Shown: positions 44,080 to 52,300 of the stretch, one piece after another
Layout: every line of letters starts with the position of its first letter
Numbering within the stretch: the first letter of the stretch is position 1
Origin: Lentzea californiensis
GTDB lineage: Bacteria; Actinomycetota; Actinomycetes; Mycobacteriales; Pseudonocardiaceae
Length of the DNA: 64,000 nt
Assembly: GCF_024648825.1 (NCBI RefSeq)
Contig: NZ_JANBBE010000001.1
Location: 372,001-436,000 of the forward strand
Direction: 5' to 3'
The notes under the pieces: generated by a model
Told to the model about the DNA's origin: nothing
The model's input: only the letters and a program-made list of their open reading frames with translations
Database searches by the model: none
Position numbers and translations under genes: made by a program

Positions 44080-44820
44080 ATGGCTGAGGTTCTGCTGGAG
44101 CACCACGATTCCGTCGCCGTGATCACGATCAACGATCCGGAGCGGCGCAACGCACTGACCGTCGACCTGTCGCAGGAGCTCGCGGACAAGGTCGGGGAAG
44201 CGGAACGGGAAGCCAACGCGCTGGTCATCACGGGTGCCCCGCCGGCGTTCTGCGCGGGCGCGGACCTCACGCAGCTCGGCAACTCCAAGGACGAGGGGCT
44301 GAGGCGGATCTACAAGGGCTTTCTCGCCGTGGCCAACGCGAAGATCCCCACGATCGCCGCGGTCAACGGTGCCGCGGTCGGAGCGGGGCTCAACCTCGCG
44401 CTGGCCGCGGACGTCCGGATCGCCGGGCCGAAGGCGCGGTTCGACGCGCGGTTCCTGCAGCTCGGCATCCACCCCGGCGGCGGCATGACGTGGATGTTGC
44501 AGCGGATCACCAGCCCGCAGACCGCCACGGCGATGACGTTGTTCGGGCAGATCCTCGACGCCGACCAGGCCGTCGCGCACGGACTCGCCTACGCCAGGGC
44601 CGAAGACCCGCTGGCAGTGGCGAAAGAGCTGGCGAAGGCCTCGGCCGAGGCGCCGGCGGAACTCGTCCGGACCATCAAGGCGACGATGCGGGCGACCGAT
44701 GCAATGCACGACCACGAGGAAGCGGTCGCGCTCGAGCTGATCCCACAGGTCGCTTCGATCGACACTCCAGAGTTCGCTGCGAGGCTTGCCGCGATGAAGG
44801 CTCGGATCAGCGGGCGGTAA
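44080..44820 (+). CDS. Enoyl-CoA hydratase/isomerase family protein with altered active site
   Basis: 246 residues of the crotonase fold. Oxyanion-hole segments FCAGADL and AAVNGAAVGAGLNLALAADV are intact. The two glutamates of classical hydratases are both missing: the CELA position reads LNLA, and the PEILLG position reads RFLQLG. It is thus unlikely to be a simple hydratase; another acyl-CoA reaction is more likely. It would start 9 bases after the lrp stop if the MITE were removed. Confidence 0.85.
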   Translation: MAEVLLEHHDSVAVITINDPERRNALTVDLSQELADKVGEAEREANALVITGAPPAFCAGADLTQLGNSKDEGLRRIYKGFLAVANAKIPTIAAVNGAAVGAGLNLALAADVRIAGPKARFDARFLQLGIHPGGGMTWMLQRITSPQTATAMTLFGQILDADQAVAHGLAYARAEDPLAVAKELAKASAEAPAELVRTIKATMRATDAMHDHEEAVALELIPQVASIDTPEFAARLAAMKARISGR

Positions 44821-44821
44821 G

Positions 44822-44838
44822 TGTTACCTTGGGTAACA
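44822..44838 (+). promoter_or_regulatory. Candidate operator palindrome upstream of korA
   Basis: TGTTACC, TTG, GGTAACA: a perfect 7-base inverted repeat one base after the previous stop codon and 193 bases upstream of korA. The rest of the 211-base gap holds no gene. Confidence 0.4.
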
Positions 44839-45031
44839 GGTATCGAGGGTGACGTCTACCGCATTCGGGTATCCGCTGGTGGCGCTGTGCTTACCGTTGA
44901 GTTAAGGACCCGGTGCGGCAGATGGGACAGTTCGTCTCGCCTGGTGGTACACGGTCCGTCTCGCAGGCGGTCCTGGCGACTACCCTCGTGGTGGGGCACG
45001 GCCACCCTTGGAGAGAGGTATCGGCGTAGGA

Positions 45032-46870
45032 ATGAGCACTGAGACCCGCAAGCTGGATCGCGTTGTGATCCGCTTCGCCGGCGACTCCGGTGACGGTATG
45101 CAGCTCACCGGAGACCGGTTCACGTCGGAAGCGGCGGCGTTCGGCAACGACCTCGCCACGCAGCCCAACTTCCCCGCCGAGATCCGCGCACCACAGGGGA
45201 CCCTGCCCGGTGTGTCGTCGTTCCAGCTGCACTTCGCCGACTACGACATCCTGACGCCCGGTGACCGTCCCGACGTTCTCGTCGCGATGAACCCGGCCGC
45301 GCTCAAGGCGAACGTCGTCGACCTGCCGGACGGCGGCATCCTCATCGTCAACACCGACGAGTTCTCGAAGCGGAACCTGACGAAGGTCGGGTACGACTCG
45401 AACCCGCTCGAGGACGACTCTCTCGAGAGGTTCCAGGTCCACAAGGTCGCCATGGCGACGCTGACCATCGGTGCCCTCGAGGAGACCGGCCTCGGCAAGA
45501 AGGACGCCGAACGCGCGAAGAACATGTTCGCGCTCGGCCTGCTGTCGTGGATGTACCACCGGCCGACCGAGGGCACGGAACGGTTCCTGCGCGAGAAGTT
45601 CGCGAAGAAGCCGGACATCGCCGAGGCCAACGTCCTGGCGTTCCGCGCCGGCTTCTACTACGGCGAGACGACCGAGGCCTTCGCCGTCACCTACGAGGTG
45701 GCGCCCGCGAAGCTCAACGTCGGCACCTATCGCCAGATCACCGGCAACACGGCGACGGCGTACGGCATCGTCGCGGCGGGCCAGCTCTCGAAGCTGCCCA
45801 TCGTGCTCGGCACGTACCCGATCACGCCAGCGTCGGACATCCTGCACGAGCTGAGCAAGCACAAGAACTTCGACATCACCACGGTGCAGGCCGAGGACGA
45901 GATCGCGGGCATCGGCATCGCCCTCGGCGCGTCCTACGGCGGCGCGATCGGCGTGACGTCGACGTCCGGCCCCGGTATCGCGCTGAAGTCCGAGACCATC
46001 GGTCTCGGCGTGATGACCGAACTGCCGCTGCTCGTGATCGACGTGCAGCGCGGTGGCCCGTCCACCGGTCTGCCGACGAAGACCGAGCAGGCCGACCTGC
46101 TGCAGGCGATGTTCGGCCGCAACGGCGAGTCGCCGGTGCCGATCGTGGCGCCGCAGTCCCCCTCGGACTGCTTCGACGCGGTGGTCGACGCGACCAGGAT
46201 CGCGCTGAAGTACCGCACCCCGGTGCTGTTCCTGAGCGACGGCGCGATCGCGAACGGCTCCGAGCCGTGGATGATCCCGGACGTCGAGACGCTGCCCGAC
46301 CTGACGGTCGAGTTCGCGACGGACCCGGAGAACTTCCAGCCGTACTCCCGTGACCCGGAGACGCTGGCACGTCCGTGGGCCGTGCCCGGCACCCCTGGTC
46401 TGCAGCACCGCATCGGCGGTCTGGAGAAGCAGGACATCACCGGCAACATCTCGTACGACCCGGAGAACCACGACAAGATGGTTCGCCTGCGCCAGGCCAA
46501 GATCGACGGCATCGAGGTGCCGGACGTCGTGGTCGAGGACCCGGACGGCAACGCGAAGGTGCTGGTCGTCGGCTGGGGCTCGTCCTACGGCCCGATCGGC
46601 GCGGCGGCACGCCGGGTCCGCAAGCTCGGCCTCCCGGTCGCGCACGCGCACCTGCGGCACCTCAACCCGTTCCCCAAGAACCTGGGTGACGTGCTGAAGT
46701 CGTACGAGAAGGTCATCGTGCCGGAAATGAACCTGGGCCAGCTGGCGTTGCTGCTGAGGGCGAAGTACCTGGTGGACGCCGTGTCCTACACCAAGGTGCA
46801 GGGCCTGCCCTTCAAGGCGGAGGAGCTGCAGGACGTGCTCGCTGACGTGATCAAGGGGGTGTCGGCGTGA
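45032..46870 (+). CDS. korA: 2-oxoglutarate:ferredoxin oxidoreductase, fused gamma-alpha subunit
   Basis: 612 residues, the usual length for the fused actinobacterial form. The N-terminal gamma domain (RKLDRVVIRFAGDSGDGMQ to about residue 190) is followed by the alpha domain (GTYPITPASDILHELSK, QAEDEIAGIGIALGASYGG, TSTSGPGIALKSETIGL). With KorB it converts 2-oxoglutarate to succinyl-CoA with ferredoxin, an oxygen-tolerant route through the TCA cycle in actinobacteria. ATG 45032 was chosen over a frame 24 bases longer. korB follows. Confidence 0.95.
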   Translation: MSTETRKLDRVVIRFAGDSGDGMQLTGDRFTSEAAAFGNDLATQPNFPAEIRAPQGTLPGVSSFQLHFADYDILTPGDRPDVLVAMNPAALKANVVDLPDGGILIVNTDEFSKRNLTKVGYDSNPLEDDSLERFQVHKVAMATLTIGALEETGLGKKDAERAKNMFALGLLSWMYHRPTEGTERFLREKFAKKPDIAEANVLAFRAGFYYGETTEAFAVTYEVAPAKLNVGTYRQITGNTATAYGIVAAGQLSKLPIVLGTYPITPASDILHELSKHKNFDITTVQAEDEIAGIGIALGASYGGAIGVTSTSGPGIALKSETIGLGVMTELPLLVIDVQRGGPSTGLPTKTEQADLLQAMFGRNGESPVPIVAPQSPSDCFDAVVDATRIALKYRTPVLFLSDGAIANGSEPWMIPDVETLPDLTVEFATDPENFQPYSRDPETLARPWAVPGTPGLQHRIGGLEKQDITGNISYDPENHDKMVRLRQAKIDGIEVPDVVVEDPDGNAKVLVVGWGSSYGPIGAAARRVRKLGLPVAHAHLRHLNPFPKNLGDVLKSYEKVIVPEMNLGQLALLLRAKYLVDAVSYTKVQGLPFKAEELQDVLADVIKGVSA

Positions 46871-46950
46871 GTGAGCTTGCGAGCGAACCAATGGGCACAG
46901 TACTGCCTTGCAGTCAGCGCACCGACGAGCGTAGCGAGGAGGCTCGATGA
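46867..46950 (+). CDS. Candidate 27-codon bridging frame between korA and korB
   Basis: GTG at 46867 overlaps the korA stop (GTGA), and its TGA overlaps the korB ATG (ATGA). The frame reads VSELASEPMGTVLP and onward and ends ERSEEAR. Its product may have no role; the frame could carry ribosomes from korA to korB. The spacer contains GAGCTTGCGAGCG and GAGCGTAGCGAGGAGG, a motif pair common in actinobacterial intergenic DNA. Confidence 0.3.
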   Translation: MSELASEPMGTVLPCSQRTDERSEEAR

Positions 46951-47996
46951 CTGCCATCGACATCGGACTTCCCGGCCTGACCGGGGTTCCCACGACTGAC
47001 GAGAAGCAGACGGCCAGGGACTACAAGTCGGACCAGGAGGTCCGCTGGTGCCCCGGCTGTGGCGACTACATCGTGCTCAACACCATGCAGTCGTTCCTGC
47101 CGTCGCTGGGTCTCAAGCGCGAGAACATCGTGTTCGTCTCGGGCATCGGGTGCTCGTCCCGCTTCCCGTACTACATGAACACGTACGGCATGCACTCCAT
47201 CCACGGCCGTGCGCCGGCCATCGCCACGGGACTCGCCGTGGCGCGGCCGGACCTGAGCGTGTGGGTGGTGACCGGTGACGGCGACGCGCTGTCCATCGGC
47301 GGCAACCACCTGATCCACACGTTGCGGCGCAACGTGAACCTCAAGATCCTGCTGTTCAACAACAGGATCTACGGCCTCACCAAGGGCCAGTACTCGCCGA
47401 CCTCGGAGCCGGGCAAGGTCACCAAGTCGACGCCGATCGGCTCGGTCGACCACCCGTTCAACCCGGTGTCGCTGGCACTGGGCGCGGAGGCCTCCTTCGT
47501 GGGCCGGGCGCTCGACTCGGACAAGGCCGGTCTCACCTCGGTGCTGCGCCAGGCGGCGGAACACCGCGGCTCGGCGCTCGTGGAGATCTACCAGAACTGC
47601 CCCATCTTCAACGACGGCGCGTTCGACGTGCTGAAGGACGCGGACGAGGCACAGCGGCGGATCATCCACGTCGTCGACGGCGAGCCGATCCGGTTCGGTC
47701 GTGAGGGCGAGTACTGCGTGGTGCGCGAGGGCTTCGGGCTGGCGGTCGCCAAGTCCGCGGACGTGGACGCGAGCGACATCGTCGTGCACGACGCGTCGGA
47801 CCTGAACCTGTCGTTCGCGCTCTCGCGGCTGTCGACGCAGGACCTCACGCACACCGTCACAGGCGTGTTCCGCCGTGCAGACCGCACGACGTACGACGAC
47901 GGAGTGCGCGCGCAGGTCGACGAGGCCAAGGCCAGCAAGGCCGCAGACCTGAGCAAGCTCTTGCACGGCAAGGACACTTGGACCGTGGTCGGCTAG
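46947..47996 (+). CDS. korB: 2-oxoglutarate:ferredoxin oxidoreductase beta subunit
   Basis: 349 residues. The thiamine diphosphate site GDGDALSIGGNHLIH to LLFNN is present, along with four Cys (C35 and C38 in WCPGCGDY, C69 in GIGCSSR, and the YQNCPIF Cys) that should hold the 4Fe-4S cluster. GAGGAGG precedes the ATG. Catalyses the decarboxylation with KorA. Followed by a clear terminator. Confidence 0.95.
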   Translation: MTAIDIGLPGLTGVPTTDEKQTARDYKSDQEVRWCPGCGDYIVLNTMQSFLPSLGLKRENIVFVSGIGCSSRFPYYMNTYGMHSIHGRAPAIATGLAVARPDLSVWVVTGDGDALSIGGNHLIHTLRRNVNLKILLFNNRIYGLTKGQYSPTSEPGKVTKSTPIGSVDHPFNPVSLALGAEASFVGRALDSDKAGLTSVLRQAAEHRGSALVEIYQNCPIFNDGAFDVLKDADEAQRRIIHVVDGEPIRFGREGEYCVVREGFGLAVAKSADVDASDIVVHDASDLNLSFALSRLSTQDLTHTVTGVFRRADRTTYDDGVRAQVDEAKASKAADLSKLLHGKDTWTVVG

Positions 47997-48010
47997 ACCC
48001 GGAACCGCAG

Positions 48011-48044
48011 AAAGGCCCCCACCGAACGCGGTGGGGGCCTTTTC
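48011..48044. terminator. korAB terminator
   Basis: AAAGGCCCCCACCG, loop AACG and CGGTGGGGGCCTTTT form a perfect stem with T-run on the plus strand and A/T tail on the minus strand, between convergent genes. Confidence 0.88.
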
Positions 48045-48062
48045 GTCGCCTTGGGTGCGAGC

Positions 48063-50180
48063 TCACGGAGCCGGGCGGAACCCGGCCTTCTCCGCGTCGG
48101 CCTCGGTGCGGAACCACACGTCCGCGCGCGTCTCCACGAAGTTCGCGGAGCCCTCGTTGTAGTAACGACGGCCGGTGAGCGTGGCCTTGACCGAGAAGTC
48201 CGCGGCCGGCGCGTGGCCGTCCGACTTCGGCAGCACCGAGCCGGGGCCGAACGGCGAGCGCGGGTTGAAGCCCTCCGGCTGCTGGAACCGCGCCGGTGCC
48301 GGGGCCGCGGGCGTTCCGTTCGGGCGGCCGCCAGTGGACGGCGAGAAGCCGACCGGACGCGGGCGCTGCGGGAGCGACGGCGTGGGCGGGGCCTCCTGCT
48401 TCGGCTGCTCGAACGCCGAGAACGCGGGGAAGCTCTGCTGACGCTGCGGCGTGGTGCGCCGGGCCTCACGGATCGGCAGACCCGCTTCGGTGTGGCGCTG
48501 CGGCAGGTCGACGGGCTCCGGTTCCGGCTCGGGCGGGGCGGCGAGCAGCGGCTCGTCGCTCGGCACGAACTTCGGCACGAACGGCTGGTCGTTGCTGCTG
48601 TCCGGGAGCTTGCGGGTCTGGCCGAGCGCCGGCAACGGCTCGTCGGCGTCCAGCAGCGGCTCGAACAGCGAACGCCGCTGTTCGGCGACCGGAGCAGGCG
48701 CGGGCGGAGCGACCGGTGCGGCCGGTGCGGCGGGGGCCTCGGTGCCGTGGGAGAACGCGGCACCGACGGCGCGGACCGAACGCTCCGGGGGCTCCTCGGA
48801 CTCCACCCGCGGCTCGAACGCCGAGAACGGCGCGGGCGGCGGGGAACCGGGTGCCATGAACGGCTGTGAGAACGACCCGGTGTACTCGGGCGCGACGAAC
48901 TCCTCGAAGACCCGCTCGGGCTCGTGCTGCTCGTGCTGCTCGTGCTGCTCGTGCGCGGGCTCCTGCTCAGGCTCCTCTTCGGACTCCTGCTCGGGCTCGG
49001 CGTACTGCTCCTCGGCCAGCGTCGACTCGAAGACACCGTTGCGCACGCTCGGCGCGTCCAGGTCCACCGGCTCGACGATCGGCTCGATCAGCCCGGTCTG
49101 CTCGGCCGGGGACTCCGGCTCCACCTCGGGCCGCGGTTCGGTGAACCCGTCCAGCTGGCCGGAGATCTCGTCGCGCAGGCCGGGGTACTCGCCGGTGAGG
49201 TCGCTGTCGGGCCAGCTGCTCTCCTCGACGGCGATGAACGTCGTCTGCTCGGAGCGGGTGCCTGCGGGCTCGTCCTCCTGCTCGGAGGCCTCGTCGAGGT
49301 AGGTCTCCGGCTCGTCCTGCGACCAGGCCTCGCGCGGCTGGTAGATGAAGTCGTCGGCCTGCTCGTCGACCTCCGGCCCCGCGGTCGGCACGCGGGCCGG
49401 CGCACCGGGCTCGGCGACCGGCACGACCGTGGGCACGTACGACGTCTGCTCGGCCGGGAGCTCGGGCTCGTCGTCGAAGTCCGCGGCCTGCAGCCCGGAC
49501 TGCGACAGCACCGTCGTCTGCTCGGCCGGGGTCTCGGCGGGGACCTCTCCCGGCTCGAGTCGCTCGAACAACGAACGGGGACGGTCGTCCTCGGCGTCGG
49601 CGAGTGCCTTCTGCTCGGCCAGCTGCTCCTCGAAGCGGCGCTGCGCCTCTTCGGGCTCGAGGTACTGGCGGACCTGCGCGGCCGGCTCCTCCTCGGGCTC
49701 CGGCTCGTGCTGGACCTCGAAGGTGGTCGTCTCGGGCGACTCCTGCTCGAACGACTCCTGCTCGTACGGCGCCTGCTCGTATGGGGCCCGCTCGTGAGGC
49801 GTCTGCTCGGGCTCCTCGACGACCGGCAGCGGCGGAACGTGCAGCGGCGGCGGAGCGGGAGCCGGCACGGGCTCACCGAAGTACGCGGGCGGCTCCTGGT
49901 ACGGCGCGGGAGCGGGCGGTAGTGCCGGCACCGCCGTGGGCGGCGTCAGCACGTCGTCGCTCAGCGATCGCGGCGGCGGCGCGTCCCACTCGTCGACCAC
50001 GAAGTCGTCGACGGGAACAGCCGCCGCTACCGGTGCGGAGCTCCGGCGCGCATCGAGAAGTTGATCATCCAGGTCGGCAATCTGCTTGCGTGCGGGGCGC
50101 ACCATCACCAACCAGGTGAGCAGTACTCCCGCAACGAAGGACAGCAGGCTCCACAGCCAGACCTGCCCGAAGATGTTCAC
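48063..50180 (-). CDS. Large membrane-anchored Pro/Glu-rich protein with C-terminal sunset-like domain
   Basis: 705 residues. One N-terminal membrane helix (VWLWSLLSFVAGVLLTWLVM, about 6-27) is followed by over 600 residues of low complexity rich in Pro, Glu and Ala, including HEQ triplet repeats and the motif AEQT recurring many times. The last 45 residues (DFSVKATLTGRRYYNEGSAN and then ETRADVWFRTEADAEKAGFRPA) resemble the sunset domain of actinobacterial envelope proteins such as ArfC. GTG at 50180 has AAGGGG upstream; an upstream extension looks non-coding. Function unknown; the middle is likely disordered. Confidence 0.82.
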   Translation of the reverse strand: MNIFGQVWLWSLLSFVAGVLLTWLVMVRPARKQIADLDDQLLDARRSSAPVAAAVPVDDFVVDEWDAPPPRSLSDDVLTPPTAVPALPPAPAPYQEPPAYFGEPVPAPAPPPLHVPPLPVVEEPEQTPHERAPYEQAPYEQESFEQESPETTTFEVQHEPEPEEEPAAQVRQYLEPEEAQRRFEEQLAEQKALADAEDDRPRSLFERLEPGEVPAETPAEQTTVLSQSGLQAADFDDEPELPAEQTSYVPTVVPVAEPGAPARVPTAGPEVDEQADDFIYQPREAWSQDEPETYLDEASEQEDEPAGTRSEQTTFIAVEESSWPDSDLTGEYPGLRDEISGQLDGFTEPRPEVEPESPAEQTGLIEPIVEPVDLDAPSVRNGVFESTLAEEQYAEPEQESEEEPEQEPAHEQHEQHEQHEPERVFEEFVAPEYTGSFSQPFMAPGSPPPAPFSAFEPRVESEEPPERSVRAVGAAFSHGTEAPAAPAAPVAPPAPAPVAEQRRSLFEPLLDADEPLPALGQTRKLPDSSNDQPFVPKFVPSDEPLLAAPPEPEPEPVDLPQRHTEAGLPIREARRTTPQRQQSFPAFSAFEQPKQEAPPTPSLPQRPRPVGFSPSTGGRPNGTPAAPAPARFQQPEGFNPRSPFGPGSVLPKSDGHAPAADFSVKATLTGRRYYNEGSANFVETRADVWFRTEADAEKAGFRPAP

Positions 50181-50323
50181 GGGTAAGCCCCTTCTACGAC
50201 CACACCGACCCCACTCACTCGGAAGGGTGAGCACGGCCAAACTACAGTGCCTTTGATGATGCTCCGTCACTACGCCGTTCAGCGCAAATAACGGGTGGAA
50301 AGCCCAGCGTAGAGTGGGATTTT

Positions 50324-51283
50324 GTGCCCCCTCTGACAACCTCGGCCATCACTTCGCCAGAAGTTCACACCCAGGGGCGAGGGCTCACGTACGGCGCACT
50401 CGCCTACGTCCTCTGGGGCTTGTTCCCGGCGTACTGGCCACTCCTCGTACCCGCCCAGCCGGTCGAGGTGCTCGCACACCGGATCGTCTGGTCGTTCGTC
50501 ACGCTCGCCATCGTCGTCATGATCCTCCGACGGTGGCGGCCTTTCCTCGAACTATCAGGAAAAGGCTGGCTGATCGTTACCGCAGCGGCCGTGTTGATCA
50601 CGGTGAACTGGGGCACCTACATCTACGCGGTCAACAGCCACCACGTCGTCGAAGCGGCGCTCGGCTACTTCATCACGCCACTGGTGAGCGTGGCGCTCGG
50701 AATGATCTTCCTGAAGGAACGCGTGCGGCTGCCGCAGACCGTAGCGATCACTGTGGTCATCGTCGCTGTGATCGTGCTCACCGTCGACTACGGCAGGCTG
50801 CCGATCATCTCGCTGATCCTGGCCTGCTCGTTCGGCGTCTACGGGCTGCTGAAGAAGAAGGTGCCGCTGGACGCCATCACCAGCCTCACCGCGGAGAGCG
50901 TCGTGATCGTCCCGTTCGCGGTGGTCTACCTGCTCGTCCTCGGCAGCGCGAACACCTTCACCACCGAAGGCAGCGGCCACACCCTGCTGATCCTGAGCAC
51001 CGGCATCGTCACGGCGATCCCGCTGGTGCTGTTCGGGGCGGGCGCGCAGCGGATTCCGCTGATCACGATGGGCATGCTGCAGTACCTCGCGCCGGTGCTG
51101 CAGTTCGCGTGGGGCGTGTTCGTCGTGCACGAACCGATGCCGGCCAGCAGGTGGATCGGGTTCGCACTGGTGTGGCTGGCCGTGGCGATCTTCACGTTCG
51201 ACGCGCTGAAGAACTGCACGCGGGGACCTTTCGTACTCCATGACGGTACGAAAGGTCCCCGCGTGCGGTCAGCAAGCAGTTAG
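50324..51283 (+). CDS. rarD: RarD-type EamA transporter
   Basis: 319 residues with about ten membrane helices. GLTYGALAYVLWGLFPAYWPLL and AHRIVWSF near the start and MGMLQYLAPVLQFAWGVF are typical of RarD. The family belongs to the drug/metabolite transporters; substrate unknown. The GTG is 8 bases after a TAGAGT box, so the mRNA may be leaderless. The last 20 residues are encoded by a dispersed hairpin repeat. Ends 4 bases inside the convergent synthase gene. Confidence 0.9.
   Translation: MPPLTTSAITSPEVHTQGRGLTYGALAYVLWGLFPAYWPLLVPAQPVEVLAHRIVWSFVTLAIVVMILRRWRPFLELSGKGWLIVTAAAVLITVNWGTYIYAVNSHHVVEAALGYFITPLVSVALGMIFLKERVRLPQTVAITVVIVAVIVLTVDYGRLPIISLILACSFGVYGLLKKKVPLDAITSLTAESVVIVPFAVVYLLVLGSANTFTTEGSGHTLLILSTGIVTAIPLVLFGAGAQRIPLITMGMLQYLAPVLQFAWGVFVVHEPMPASRWIGFALVWLAVAIFTFDALKNCTRGPFVLHDGTKGPRVRSASS
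51217..51265. terminator. 49-base hairpin terminator, dispersed repeat copy 2
   Basis: Same 49-base inverted repeat as at 1169-1217. It differs by a paired C-G to T-A change in the stem and a C to T next to the loop that still pairs as T-G. It overlaps the 3' end of rarD and follows the stop of the synthase on the other strand. Confidence 0.7.
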
Positions 51284-52281
51284 CGGGAGCGTTCTACGAC
51301 GTACGTGGCGAGCTCTTCGAGGGCGTCACGCGCGGCGCACTCCGGCAGCTTGCCGAGTTCCGTGCGGGCCCGGTCCGCGTAGTCGTCGAGGGTCTCGCGG
51401 GCCTTGTCCATGCCGGAGGACTTGCGCAGCAGGAGCAGGGCCTCGTCCACCAGCTCGTCGTCGGAGATCGGTGCCGCCAGCAGCTCGGCCAGGCGCGTCT
51501 CGGACGGATCCGCCAGCGCGTAGAGCATCGGCAGCGTCTTCACGCCCTCGCGCAGGTCGGTGCCGGGGGTCTTGCCCGACTCGACGGACGGCGACGCGAT
51601 GTCGATGACGTCGTCGGAGATCTGGAACGCCGCCCCGATCACCTCGGCGTAGCGGCGCAGCGCGTCCGTCTGCTCGTCGGTCGCGTCGGAGAACATGCCG
51701 CCGAACCTGGCCGCGGTGGCGATCAGGACGCCCGTCTTCTCCTCGATCACCTTGAGGTAGTGGGAGATCGCGTCCTCGCCGGGCTTCGGGCCGACGGTCT
51801 CGCGCATCTGACCGGTCACCAGGACCGAGAAGGTCTCCGCGATGATCCGCGCCGCGTCCGTGCCCAGGTCGGCGGTGAGGCGGGACGCGTGGGCGAAGAG
51901 GAAGTCGCCGGTCAGGATCGCGATGCTGTTGTCCCACTTGACGTTCGCGGAGACCGCTCCGCGCCGCATGGTCGCCTCGTCCATGACGTCGTCGTGGTAG
52001 AGCGTCGCGAGGTGGGTGAGCTCGACCACAGCGGCCGCCTTGATGACCTTTTCCCGGTCCCAGTCGGCGCCGAACTGCGATGCGAGCAGTGTGAAGAGCG
52101 GGCGGATGCGCTTCCCGCCCGCCTCCACAAGGTGAAGCGAGGTTTCCGTGACCGGGTGGAACTCGCTCTGCACGACGTCGTGCAGGATGCGCTCCACCTC
52201 GGCCAGGCCGTCCTGGACTACCTCGGTGAGCACGGGGTCCACCAACGCGAACCCCGGTCCCTCATGCTCGCTACTGGTCAC
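51280..52281 (-). CDS. Long-chain polyprenyl diphosphate synthase
   Basis: 333 residues. The two Asp-rich motifs are DDVMD (97-101) and DDVID (about 222-226); GGKRIRP and the later GQMRE segment are standard. The residue five before the first motif is Ala92; a small side chain here allows chains longer than C20. It likely makes the menaquinone side chain, in keeping with its position 19 bases downstream of nuoN. Confidence 0.92.
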   Translation of the reverse strand: MTSSEHEGPGFALVDPVLTEVVQDGLAEVERILHDVVQSEFHPVTETSLHLVEAGGKRIRPLFTLLASQFGADWDREKVIKAAAVVELTHLATLYHDDVMDEATMRRGAVSANVKWDNSIAILTGDFLFAHASRLTADLGTDAARIIAETFSVLVTGQMRETVGPKPGEDAISHYLKVIEEKTGVLIATAARFGGMFSDATDEQTDALRRYAEVIGAAFQISDDVIDIASPSVESGKTPGTDLREGVKTLPMLYALADPSETRLAELLAAPISDDELVDEALLLLRKSSGMDKARETLDDYADRARTELGKLPECAARDALEELATYVVERSR

Positions 52282-52300
52282 ACCAGCAGACTACGTACAC

